This document shows positions 1 through 5,995 of a stretch of DNA of 8,831 nucleotides, in pieces. The notes under the pieces were generated by a model that ran no database searches, was not told the origin of the DNA, and saw only the letters and a program-made list of their open reading frames with translations. Source of the stretch: Methanocalculus sp. (GTDB lineage Archaea > Halobacteriota > Methanomicrobia > Methanomicrobiales > Methanocorpusculaceae); NCBI RefSeq assembly GCF_029762515.1, contig NZ_JARVGN010000047.1, forward strand, positions 1 to 8,831, given 5' to 3'. The position numbers were made by a program, and so were the translations under genes. Position 1 is the first letter of the stretch; every line of letters begins with the position of its first letter.

Positions 1-846
1 GTCGTCGTCGTTGATCCGGGATCGGGACCGGCTGCTGCAACAACACCAGAGATCCTCAGGCGAATGGGATGTACGGTCCATACCATCAATGGACGGTTTG
101 ACGGCACATTCCCCGGACGGCTCCCTGAGCCGAGCCCGGAGGGGCTCGCCCTCCTTTCAGAAACTGTCATTGCAACCAAAGCAGCATTCGGGGTTGCGCA
201 TGACGGCGATGCAGATCGGGCAGTCTTTGTGGATGAGACAGGAACTTTCATGAACGAGAATCTGACCTTTGCGATGCTTGCACGTGCCGCATGTCAAAAC
301 AATCCGGGCATTGTCGTCACACCCGTCAGTACATCAGATGTCATCAGGGAGGTGGCAGCCGACTGCGGATGCACAACCTCCTACACAAAGGTTGGAAGCA
401 TATATGTCGCACGAACCATGCTGAAACTGATCGAGGCAGGAGAGAGGGTTGCTTTTGGCGGTGAAGGAAATGGAGGTCAGATCTTTCCCAATCACCAGTT
501 CTGCAGGGATGGAGGAATGACTGCTGCTGCAATGGCAGAACTTGTCGCTGCATCAAAACGATCGATATCCGCCCTTGCAGATGAGATCCCCCCATATACT
601 ATGGTTAAAGAGAAGATCCATTCCGATGATCCGGCTGCCATCCTTTCAAGAGTTCGATCAGCCTGTTCTGAGCTTGGCCTGAATGAAACCGATGGCATCC
701 ATATACGGTGGGATGATGCATGGGCTCTGATCCGCCCTTCAGGGACAGAACCCTTCATCAGGCTCTATGCAGAATCACGGGATCCAAGGCGGGCAGAAGA
801 AGTAAAAGACTATCTTCTCTCTCTGCTCCAATTAGGCTCCCATTAA
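1..846 (+). CDS. glmM: Phosphoglucosamine/phosphomannomutase, C-terminal part (5' truncated by window edge)
   Basis: This is an alpha-D-phosphohexomutase that moves a phosphate between C6 and C1 of a hexose or hexosamine; in archaea it supplies glucosamine-1-phosphate or mannose-1-phosphate for nucleotide-sugar synthesis. The frame is open from base 1 (VVVVDPGSGPAA...), so the start and roughly the first 160 residues lie outside the window, including the domain carrying the phosphoserine loop. The 281 residues seen contain the metal-binding loop DGDADR (202-219), the sugar-binding loop GGEGNGG (457-477) and the phosphate-binding loop RPSGTEP (733-753), in the expected order. All key residues are intact and the gene ends normally at TAA 844-846. 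The GEGNGG loop is common to archaeal enzymes annotated as GlmM or ManB, so the choice between hexosamine and mannose is inferred, not shown. A T-tract terminator follows 15 bases later. Confidence 0.9.
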   Translation, partial: VVVVDPGSGPAAATTPEILRRMGCTVHTINGRFDGTFPGRLPEPSPEGLALLSETVIATKAAFGVAHDGDADRAVFVDETGTFMNENLTFAMLARAACQNNPGIVVTPVSTSDVIREVAADCGCTTSYTKVGSIYVARTMLKLIEAGERVAFGGEGNGGQIFPNHQFCRDGGMTAAAMAELVAASKRSISALADEIPPYTMVKEKIHSDDPAAILSRVRSACSELGLNETDGIHIRWDDAWALIRPSGTEPFIRLYAESRDPRRAEEVKDYLLSLLQLGSH

Positions 847-861
847 GGCTTAAAATCAAAT

Positions 862-885
862 AATAAGCTTATTTTTTCTTTTTTT
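862..885 (+). terminator. T-tract terminator after the phosphohexomutase gene
   Basis: A perfect 12-base palindrome (AATAAGCTTATT, 862-873) runs into two T runs (T6, C, T7 up to 885), starting 15 bases after the stop codon. Archaeal transcription ends mainly at T-rich tracts, so the T runs alone would serve. The A/T-rich palindrome is weak as a hairpin. Confidence 0.65.
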
Positions 886-1177
886 CAAAAAACAAAGGAA
901 TAGATTTCTTTATTAACTATATTCATTCCATATCATAATGACAAAGGACTTTCCCACAAGAATTGAGATCAAAGTGAGATTCGTGGATATGGTCAGATAC
1001 CCATATTGATAGGAAGAACCGGGTTTGTCTCCCAACACATTCAATCAATTCCAGAAATCAAAAGTCTGATTCAGCTGAAGATGCGAAAGAATACAACATT
1101 CTGAATAAGAAGCAACCATTGATTGTTACAGGGCATAATATCCACTCAAAATGAATAAGAAAGATGAGAAATAGTCT
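886..1177. other. AT-rich intergenic region without a convincing gene
   Basis: About 300 bases between the terminator and the acylphosphatase ribosome binding site hold no gene I can support. Stops are frequent in all frames. The longest plus-strand ATG frames are a 23-codon one at 938-1009 and a few of 7 codons, none with a good ribosome binding site. A minus-strand frame of 135 codons (1058-1465) overlaps the gap but most of it is antisense to acylphosphatase and resembles nothing known. Visible elements are a TTATTAACTATATT stretch near 910-924 that could be a TATA box, a 10-base palindrome TTCAGCTGAA at 1070-1079, and a TATA-like CATAATAT at 1134-1141. No tRNA-like fold or repeat array was seen. 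Confidence 0.5.
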
Positions 1178-1184
1178 GGAGGAG
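1134..1184 (+). promoter_or_regulatory. Candidate TATA box and ribosome binding site of acylphosphatase
   Basis: CATAATAT (1134-1141) is a weak TATA-like box 46 bases before the ATG; transcription from it would begin near 1163. A strong Shine-Dalgarno sequence GGAGGAG (1178-1184) lies directly before ATG 1187 and fixes that start. The Shine-Dalgarno is clear; the TATA box is a guess. Confidence 0.5.
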
Positions 1185-1186
1185 AG

Positions 1187-1459
1187 ATGAAAACAATCGA
1201 ACTGATCATTTCGGGGAGAGTTCAGAAAGTCGGTTTCAGGGCCTGTATACGGCATATTGCAACCAGCCTCGGCATCTCCGGGGAGGTGGAGAATCTCCCG
1301 GATGGCAGGGTGCACGTACTGGCCACAGGCGAGGATGTTATCCTTGAAAAGTTCGTATCCATGCTCTATAGTTGTCCCCGTGCTATCATTCGGGATATTG
1401 ATATGAGAACGTTCATCCTGACAGATTTTCCGGATTTCTCCATCAAACGCCCTCTTTGA
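1187..1459 (+). CDS. acyP: Acylphosphatase
   Basis: This small cytosolic enzyme (90 residues, normal family size) hydrolyses the carboxyl-phosphate bond of acyl phosphates. The fold signature is plain: GRVQKVGFRACIRHIA (residues 10-25) carries the phosphate-binding loop and the catalytic arginine R18, and GEVENLPDGRVHV (32-44) carries the catalytic asparagine N36. Both catalytic residues are present. One departure is K14, where most family members have glycine (GRVQGVGFR). The start is set by a GGAGGAG ribosome binding site a few bases upstream. The gene stands alone after a long gap and converges on cas1 across 58 bases. The physiological acyl phosphate is not known for archaeal members, and the neighbours do not suggest one. 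Confidence 0.92.
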   Translation: MKTIELIISGRVQKVGFRACIRHIATSLGISGEVENLPDGRVHVLATGEDVILEKFVSMLYSCPRAIIRDIDMRTFILTDFPDFSIKRPL

Positions 1460-1481
1460 AGACATTATTGGTTATGCAGGC

Positions 1482-1512
1482 AGTGGAGGGCGTGCACCCC
1501 CAATCTTCCACT
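1482..1512. terminator. Imperfect hairpin between convergent acylphosphatase and cas1
   Basis: AGTGGA (1482-1487) pairs with TCCACT (1507-1512), and the adjacent GGG (1488-1490) pairs with CCC (1497-1499), leaving a six-base loop and a seven-base bulge on the 3' side. It sits in the 58-base gap between two convergent genes, which suits a shared terminator. No T run follows on either strand inside the gap, so the role is uncertain. Confidence 0.3.
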
Positions 1513-1517
1513 ATACC

Positions 1518-2453
1518 TTAAAAAATAACTGAGAAATTGCCTCCTTTCTCAAGAGATTTAAGATATGCATACACATTTGCATCGATGATCCGCTGATCGA
1601 TCTTCGTATATAAACGCTCAAGGAGCCGGGAGATGAGTTCGTCCGAGAGGACACAGCGGGTCTGGCTCAGTTCATAATCACCTGCTGTTAAAAAATCCTT
1701 TGCAAGTTCAAATACCGTCGAATCGACCATGGTCCTCTTCAGGGGCTCTATTATATCATAGACAAATCCGCCTGCCCCCTGATTCAGCAGGCCGTTATCA
1801 GGATTCAGATGAGCCCCTATGATTGCAACACATGCATTGCCGAAGAGAAGTGCATACCCAAACGAGAGCATCGCATTGACAGGATCAAAGTGAGGGCGGT
1901 TTGTCCTTCTCCTGTACTCCAGATCTGTTGGAAGCATCCGTGAAAGAATCTCATAATACATATCAGTTGAGAGAGTATGGAGCCTTCTGATCTCTTCTAT
2001 CCTGACAAGGTACTCTATCTCATTTCTTGCCTGTATAAGGAAATCATGTTCCCCACGATAGAAAAGGCCTGATTCAAGAGTATTATCAAGCTCCTCCAGC
2101 CAGAGAAGCCGTGATTGCAGAGAAGAGCGGACAAATTCAATGATATACCGATGTGAAGGGGTTGAGGTCTGAAGGCACCATGTCTCTTCATTCCTGTTTG
2201 ATCCAAACGGCGTTAGGGTACCAAGAGGTGTTCCATGAGCATCAAAGAAGGAGATTGATGCACCCTTTTCAAGAAGACGGTTTATTGTTGCAGTCTGAAT
2301 CGTATGCCCTCCAACCAGGAGCAGATGATTGATTGCATCTATTGAATAGCTTGACTGCTGGGATCGTTTCTGGACATACAACAGTCCTGGTGTCGACTTG
2401 ATATGTGCACCATATCCCCAGATTGCATGCCAGGGAACCTTCATACCAACCAA
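1518..2453 (-). CDS. cas1: Stand-alone Cas1 homologue with altered catalytic residues
   Basis: Cas1 is the integrase of CRISPR spacer acquisition, normally working with Cas2. The 311-residue protein has the family layout: an N-terminal beta domain (about 1-85, with HAIWGYGAHIK and INHLLLVGGH) and a helical C-terminal domain with the core motif DPVNAMLSFGYALL (190-203) and the segment GFVYDIIEPLKR (229-240). The canonical Glu of the EG-x-A-A-x-x-Y helix aligns with H159 (codon 1979-1977). The canonical His of the GFLH-type motif aligns with N224 (codon 1784-1782). D233 and E236 are kept. By motif alignment it therefore lacks two of the usual metal ligands. No cas2, other cas gene or array is in the window. 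The start shown is TTG 2453, seven bases after GAGGG (2465-2461); ATG 2444 is a close alternative giving 308 residues. Family membership is firm; activity is doubtful and the role unknown. Confidence 0.88.
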   Translation of the reverse strand: MVGMKVPWHAIWGYGAHIKSTPGLLYVQKRSQQSSYSIDAINHLLLVGGHTIQTATINRLLEKGASISFFDAHGTPLGTLTPFGSNRNEETWCLQTSTPSHRYIIEFVRSSLQSRLLWLEELDNTLESGLFYRGEHDFLIQARNEIEYLVRIEEIRRLHTLSTDMYYEILSRMLPTDLEYRRRTNRPHFDPVNAMLSFGYALLFGNACVAIIGAHLNPDNGLLNQGAGGFVYDIIEPLKRTMVDSTVFELAKDFLTAGDYELSQTRCVLSDELISRLLERLYTKIDQRIIDANVYAYLKSLEKGGNFSVIF

Positions 2454-2460
2454 TAATCAA

Positions 2461-2489
2461 CCCTCATACACAGAACAACAGTATATTAT
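2461..2489 (-). promoter_or_regulatory. Candidate promoter and ribosome binding site of cas1
   Basis: On the minus strand ATAATATA (2489-2482) resembles an archaeal TATA box, 29-36 bases upstream of the TTG start and 38-45 upstream of the alternative ATG. GAGGG (2465-2461) could be the ribosome binding site for TTG 2453. Initiation about 25 bases after the TATA box would fall close to this GAGGG, so the two elements may not both be used. If so, a nearly leaderless mRNA using ATG 2444 becomes the better model. Confidence 0.45.
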
Positions 2490-2515
2490 CCGTTCTTTCA
2501 GTGATTAATCTTTGG

Positions 2516-2535
2516 AAAAAAGTCTGGAGAAAAAA
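2516..2535 (-). terminator. Double T-tract terminator after the archaemetzincin gene
   Basis: Reading the minus strand, two runs of six T (2535-2530 and 2521-2516) follow the archaemetzincin stop by 9 and 23 bases, ahead of the cas1 promoter candidate. This suggests archaemetzincin and cas1 are transcribed separately although they lie in the same direction. Confidence 0.5.
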
Positions 2536-2544
2536 GGTGGACGA

Positions 2545-3078
2545 TCACCTGATCGGAGGGAGTTGCAGCCGGCATTCAGGGCAGAAATATCTCTCCTTCC
2601 GATCCAGTTCACTCAGGCTTTCAGGCCTGTACATGATGCATTCGGGAACAGAGCAATGTTCAAGCCCCAGGAGATGCCCCAGTTCATGAGCTCCTTCCTT
2701 TGCTGTCCTCTCAATGATCAGATGAATATCACCGGGGAGCCCGTAGTATTCATTCTCCAGCCGTGCTGTTGAAACAACAGCACTTCCAATAGAATCACGT
2801 GCCAGTCCAAATACAAAATCAGATGAGTCGGCATAGATGTCATCAGGTATTACCAGTAGAAAGTGATCCTGTATTCCATGCAGCCGTTTGAAGAGACCTA
2901 TCCGGTTGATGATCCGCCCTCCATCATACTGGCGGCGTATCCGATGATATCCTTCAAGAGGAAAATGATCACCAAGGATGAGTTCAACCGGAGACCCAAT
3001 GACAGCCGAAATGATTCGTTGCACAGGAAGCTGGATGCCATCAACCGATCGATAATCCCAATAGATCACGATCCCCAT
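2545..3078 (-). CDS. amzA: Archaemetzincin family zinc metalloprotease
   Basis: Archaemetzincins are small soluble zinc-dependent proteases of the metzincin clan; their natural substrates are unknown. From ATG 3078 the protein is 177 residues and opens MGIVIYWDY, as family members do. The zinc site HELGHLLGLEH (131-141) has all three histidines and the general-base glutamate. It is followed by C142, C147, the Met-turn M149 and the CPEC pair (C166, C169), the four-cysteine structural zinc site that defines archaemetzincins. FVFGLA and AVVSTARLE (about 88-110) are further family segments. There is no signal peptide or membrane segment. The frame is open to an ATG at 3132, but that would add 18 atypical residues; TTTATA at 3107-3102 lies about 26 bases before ATG 3078 and fits a leaderless message from there. 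The gene is divergent from the UPF0146 gene and upstream of cas1. Confidence 0.9.
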   Translation of the reverse strand: MGIVIYWDYRSVDGIQLPVQRIISAVIGSPVELILGDHFPLEGYHRIRRQYDGGRIINRIGLFKRLHGIQDHFLLVIPDDIYADSSDFVFGLARDSIGSAVVSTARLENEYYGLPGDIHLIIERTAKEGAHELGHLLGLEHCSVPECIMYRPESLSELDRKERYFCPECRLQLPPIR

Positions 3079-3107
3079 ACTGTAAATAGGAAATGAGCGG
3101 CTATAAA
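3079..3107 (-). promoter_or_regulatory. TATA box for a leaderless archaemetzincin transcript
   Basis: TTTATA on the minus strand (3107-3102) is centred about 26 bases before the A of ATG 3078, the usual distance from TATA box to transcription start in archaea. It lies inside the first codons of the divergent UPF0146 gene (3093 onward). No Shine-Dalgarno sequence precedes ATG 3078, consistent with a leaderless message. Confidence 0.55.
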
Positions 3108-3521
3108 CATATTGAAGAAGCGATTGGCACATTTATCGGAATGAGATACCGTCGATGCGTTGAAGTGGGATATGGCGGGAATCTGGTTGCCGCCTTAATT
3201 ATCCAGCGCAGGGGTGGATCTATCCTCTGTGTCGATCGAAAGCCATTTCCACCAGCTGGCACGATACGCACAGCAGTTGATGATATCACAGACCCCGATC
3301 TGAGGCTCTACAGGGGATCAGACTGCATATATGCGATCAGACCGGGAATTGAGATGATGCCGGATCTCATCGAACTTGCCGCAAACGTCAGATCAGACCT
3401 GCTCATCTACCACCTGGGATGCGAGATCTACCAGGATGGCGGGGAGAGGATTGACTGTGGCGTCATTCTTCACCGCTATTGCGCAAAACAAAAAACCCAA
3501 TCAGAAAGAGAAAAGTGTTGA
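3093..3521 (+). CDS. UPF0146 family protein (Rossmann/methyltransferase-like fold), function unknown
   Basis: This 142-residue protein belongs to the archaeal UPF0146 family, whose function I do not know. Visible signatures are VEVGYGGN (23-30), a glycine loop like the first motif of SAM- or nucleotide-binding Rossmann folds; the acidic end of the next strand, CVDRK (46-50, D48); AVDDITDPDLRLYRG (61-75); the family hallmark YAIRPGIEM (80-88); and DLLIYHLGCE (102-111). The glycine loop suggests a small, possibly minimal, methyltransferase-like domain, but no substrate or activity can be named. ATG 3093 is preceded only by a weak, close AGGA. The tail (130-142) is charged and runs through the 3' end of rfcL, overlapping it by 21 bases in opposite orientation. 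The start codon is 14 bases from that of the divergent archaemetzincin gene. Confidence 0.85.
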   Translation: MSGYKHIEEAIGTFIGMRYRRCVEVGYGGNLVAALIIQRRGGSILCVDRKPFPPAGTIRTAVDDITDPDLRLYRGSDCIYAIRPGIEMMPDLIELAANVRSDLLIYHLGCEIYQDGGERIDCGVILHRYCAKQKTQSEREKC

Positions 3522-4874
3522 TTGCGATTCTGCCTTCTTCTTTTCAAGAGCAGGTTCTTCTGTTTGCTTTTCAGGGATTGGATCTTCGCGAGGTGCAGGT
3601 TTCACATTTTTTAGTGATGACTTTCTCTTCTCCTCTTCTTTTACGGCTTTTTCAATCTCTTTCATGACCGACTGGGAACGCGCCTTATCATGGATTAACA
3701 GTGCCAGTTGATCGGCATCCAGATTGAGTGAGCGGACAAATCGTATTGGATCTCTATCAGCAAGGAGACCGATTGGTGTGAGATACTCATCTGCCACAGT
3801 CTTTTCCGGGATCCGGTACGCTTCAGAGCAGCGGTGCAGAAGTGAGAGCCGGATCATCTTCTGCCTGCGCGCCTGCCCCATCCGTTTCCATCGATCCGGT
3901 GGAGAGATCCTCACCCGGAGTCCCGATCCGGCAGACGCAGCAGCCGTCCCTATGAGCATGATGCCGGTTGCATACCTCCAGAGAGTGTAATACTGCCTGC
4001 TGAATGTCCTGCCGAGATATGAATCCGCACAGGAGAGAAGACGGAGAGAGAGCGCACGCCTCCGGGGATCACGGTGCTGAAGAGCACCTGCTTCAAGCCA
4101 TTGAATCTGCGCATCCGGCGAATCGTCCACCTCGCGGGAGAGCCGCATCAGAGAATCATCGTCTGAAGAGCCGGAGAGTGTTTTTGCAACAAGATCAAAG
4201 ATGCTGGAACGGGAATCCTTCTGTTGAACCTGGAGATCCGATGGAAGAATGCGAGCCTTTCCGACTGAAGAGCCAAAGAGCATATTGACAGCAGAGCGGA
4301 TATCACCCTTTGCCTCCTCGGCGATGATGCGGACAGCTTCCGGATCGCAATCCAGCCCTTCCGTTGCACAGATATCTTTTAAATGTGGGGCAAGCGTACG
4401 AGCGGGAACTGCCCGGAACTGGACCTGATCGCAGAGCCGCCTGATCTCGGGTGCCACCCCATAGGCATCATTTGCGATGAGCATAATCGGCTGTTTTGAT
4501 CGCCTGATGATATCCACAATCGCTTTTGCACCACCCCGATCAGCGTTTCCATCAAGATTATCTGCTTCATCAAGGAGGATCAGGCGCCGTAATGCGCCGG
4601 AGAGGCTGGCGGTTGTACTCGAGCTCCCTGCAATCCGCTCGATCACCCCTTTTGTCCGCTGATCGCTTGCGTTCATTTCAATGATCTCCCAGCCGAGATC
4701 CTGTGCCAGCGCATATGCAGCCGAGGTCTTTCCAATACCTGGCTTACCATAGAGAAGGATCGGTTTGCTCTGTGTCGTCCAGTCTTTTGCCCATTCAAGG
4801 AGCTCATGAACCGCAGACTGATTACCGATAACATCTGCGAGTGTCTTTGGCCGATACTTCTCCACCCAGTCCAT
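3501..4874 (-). CDS. rfcL: Replication factor C large subunit (clamp loader)
   Basis: RfcL is the large subunit of the archaeal clamp loader, which with RfcS opens the PCNA ring and loads it on primer-template DNA in an ATP-dependent way. The 457-residue protein opens MDWVEKYRPKTLADVIG, the RFC box at the N-terminus. It has Walker A GKPGIGKT (43-50), Walker B LILLDEADNL (98-107), sensor 1 ANDAY (134-138) and sensor 2 GDIRSAVN (190-197). It lacks the SRC arginine-finger motif of small subunits, as expected. A helical collar domain follows, then a Lys/Glu-rich low-complexity tail (about 400-450). The extreme C-terminus QSTLFSF (451-457) is a PIP box for PCNA binding. ATG 4874 has no clear Shine-Dalgarno sequence; a weak TATA-like CTATTTT lies about 30 bases upstream. 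It is divergent from the methanogenesis marker pair. Confidence 0.96.
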   Translation of the reverse strand: MDWVEKYRPKTLADVIGNQSAVHELLEWAKDWTTQSKPILLYGKPGIGKTSAAYALAQDLGWEIIEMNASDQRTKGVIERIAGSSSTTASLSGALRRLILLDEADNLDGNADRGGAKAIVDIIRRSKQPIMLIANDAYGVAPEIRRLCDQVQFRAVPARTLAPHLKDICATEGLDCDPEAVRIIAEEAKGDIRSAVNMLFGSSVGKARILPSDLQVQQKDSRSSIFDLVAKTLSGSSDDDSLMRLSREVDDSPDAQIQWLEAGALQHRDPRRRALSLRLLSCADSYLGRTFSRQYYTLWRYATGIMLIGTAAASAGSGLRVRISPPDRWKRMGQARRQKMIRLSLLHRCSEAYRIPEKTVADEYLTPIGLLADRDPIRFVRSLNLDADQLALLIHDKARSQSVMKEIEKAVKEEEKRKSSLKNVKPAPREDPIPEKQTEEPALEKKKAESQSTLFSF

Positions 4875-4990
4875 ATCAGATCTATTTCAGTTTATGAGAA
4901 GAAAATAGGTTCCGGGATCAGTAAACCAGAACAAATACATTATCTTTGATGAGGCAAAAATATAGGAGTAATCGGTATTTGGTGTTTATT
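4875..4990. promoter_or_regulatory. Divergent promoter region between rfcL and methanogenesis marker 2
   Basis: This AT-rich stretch serves both genes. On the plus strand AAAAATATA (4956-4964) is a good TATA-like box; initiation about 26 bases later would be near 4987, just before GTG 4991/4994. ACAAATACATTAT (4931-4943) is a second candidate. AGGAG (4965-4968, with the preceding A) could act as a ribosome binding site for TTG 4979 if transcription began further upstream. On the minus strand CTATTTT (4908-4902) is a weak candidate for rfcL. Confidence 0.45.
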
Positions 4991-5995
4991 GTGGTGAAGA
5001 ACTGCTCCAGTCAATCAGTAGCAGATGCGGTTAGAGAATACGAGGGAGTGACCAGAAAACACGCCATTGGTGAGATCATCCGCTCTCTCAAGCTTGATTC
5101 TCCCGATATCGTGGCATCGTTTGGAGAAGATGCAGCCGTCATCCGCAAGGGAGATGATGCCCTCCTCCTCGCCGCAGACGGTATCTGGAACAAGCTGATG
5201 GAGGCTGATCCATACTGGTCAGGCTTCTGTGCCGTTCTTGTAAATATTCATGATATTGCCGCGATGGGAGGAGATGCACTTGCACTCGTTGATATCCTTT
5301 CCTTCACGGATGAAACACTGATGCAGGAGGTGACACGGGGAATGGCAGATGCTGCAAGCCGTTTTGGCGTTCCGATCGTCGGAGGGCATCTCCATCCAAA
5401 CACCCCATATAATGTCATTGATGTTGCGGTTCTTGGAACAGCACGACTTGACTCGGTCATCTACAGTGACAGGGCAGAGAATGGAGATGCAGTGATTGCA
5501 GCCATCGATCTCAACGGCCGTGTTCACCCTTCATGTGCCATGAACTGGGATTCTGTCACGATGAAAGATGCAAAGACCCTCAGATCCCAGATCGGCGTAA
5601 TGAAGAAGCTCGGAGAGGCACACCTCGTCACATCTGCGAAGGATATCTCAAATCCCGGTGTCATCGGAACCCTTGGAATGCTCCTTGAAGTAAGCAGAAA
5701 AGGAGCGAGTATTGATCTCCAGTCGATACCAATGCCCGACCTTGCAGTGCATGGGATCACCTTTGAGCACTGGGTACGAATGTACCCTGGAATGGGCTTC
5801 ATACTCACTGCCAACCAGTCTCATGCAGATGAGGTTTTACGGTTGTTCCGTAACGTAGGTATGGCAGCACAGATAATCGGAACCATCAACGATACACAGC
5901 AACTCACCATCACCTATCAGGGAGAAAACACCGAAGTCTTTGACTTCTCCCATGACGGGATCATCGGATCCATCGATTGGTGCAAGTCATTATGA
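4991..5995 (+). CDS. Methanogenesis marker protein 2 (AIR synthase/HypE-like)
   Basis: This is a member of the PurM/ThiL/HypE/SelD-like ATP-binding superfamily of the form known as methanogenesis marker protein 2, conserved in methanogens with no settled reaction. From GTG 4991 it has 334 residues. The N-terminal AIRS-like domain shows EGVTRKHAIGE (18-28), FGEDAAVI (44-51, the acidic nucleotide/metal-binding loop), VNIHDIAAMGG (84-94) and GGHLHPNTP (131-139). The C-terminal domain includes AKDISNPGVIG (216-226) and YPGMGFILT. The frame is open back to TTG 4946 and ATG 4949, but those would place the TATA-like box 4956-4964 inside the coding region and add residues unlike the family; GTG 4991 or 4994 fits best. 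Its TGA overlaps the ATG of the next gene (ATGA), so the two are probably translated together. ATP use is inferred from the superfamily; the substrate is unknown. Confidence 0.85.
   Translation: MVKNCSSQSVADAVREYEGVTRKHAIGEIIRSLKLDSPDIVASFGEDAAVIRKGDDALLLAADGIWNKLMEADPYWSGFCAVLVNIHDIAAMGGDALALVDILSFTDETLMQEVTRGMADAASRFGVPIVGGHLHPNTPYNVIDVAVLGTARLDSVIYSDRAENGDAVIAAIDLNGRVHPSCAMNWDSVTMKDAKTLRSQIGVMKKLGEAHLVTSAKDISNPGVIGTLGMLLEVSRKGASIDLQSIPMPDLAVHGITFEHWVRMYPGMGFILTANQSHADEVLRLFRNVGMAAQIIGTINDTQQLTITYQGENTEVFDFSHDGIIGSIDWCKSL

Noticed and set aside
1..10. Short GTC trinucleotide repeat at the left edge
   Set aside because: It encodes consecutive valines in the beta strand before DPGSG of the mutase and is ordinary coding sequence.
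938..1009. Plus-strand 23-codon open frame beginning MTKDFPTRIE
   Set aside because: No Shine-Dalgarno sequence, no family resemblance, and a frame of this length is expected by chance; kept only as a possibility in the gap entry.
1058..1465. Minus-strand open frame of 135 codons across the acylphosphatase gene
   Set aside because: It is antisense to a clear acylphosphatase with both catalytic residues, and its translation shows no recognisable motif or ribosome binding site.
847..3092. CRISPR array or casposon ends near cas1
   Set aside because: I looked for regularly spaced repeats and for inverted repeats flanking cas1 and saw neither; intergenic stretches are too short for an array.
3079..3132. 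Longer archaemetzincin start at ATG 3132
   Set aside because: It would add 18 residues unlike the family, run deep into the divergent UPF0146 gene, and ignore the TATA box spaced for ATG 3078.
5977..5991. TTG 5977 as the mtxX start
   Set aside because: ATG 5992 gives the classic ATGA overlap with the upstream stop and starts with the family-like MRRIGIGALEDF.
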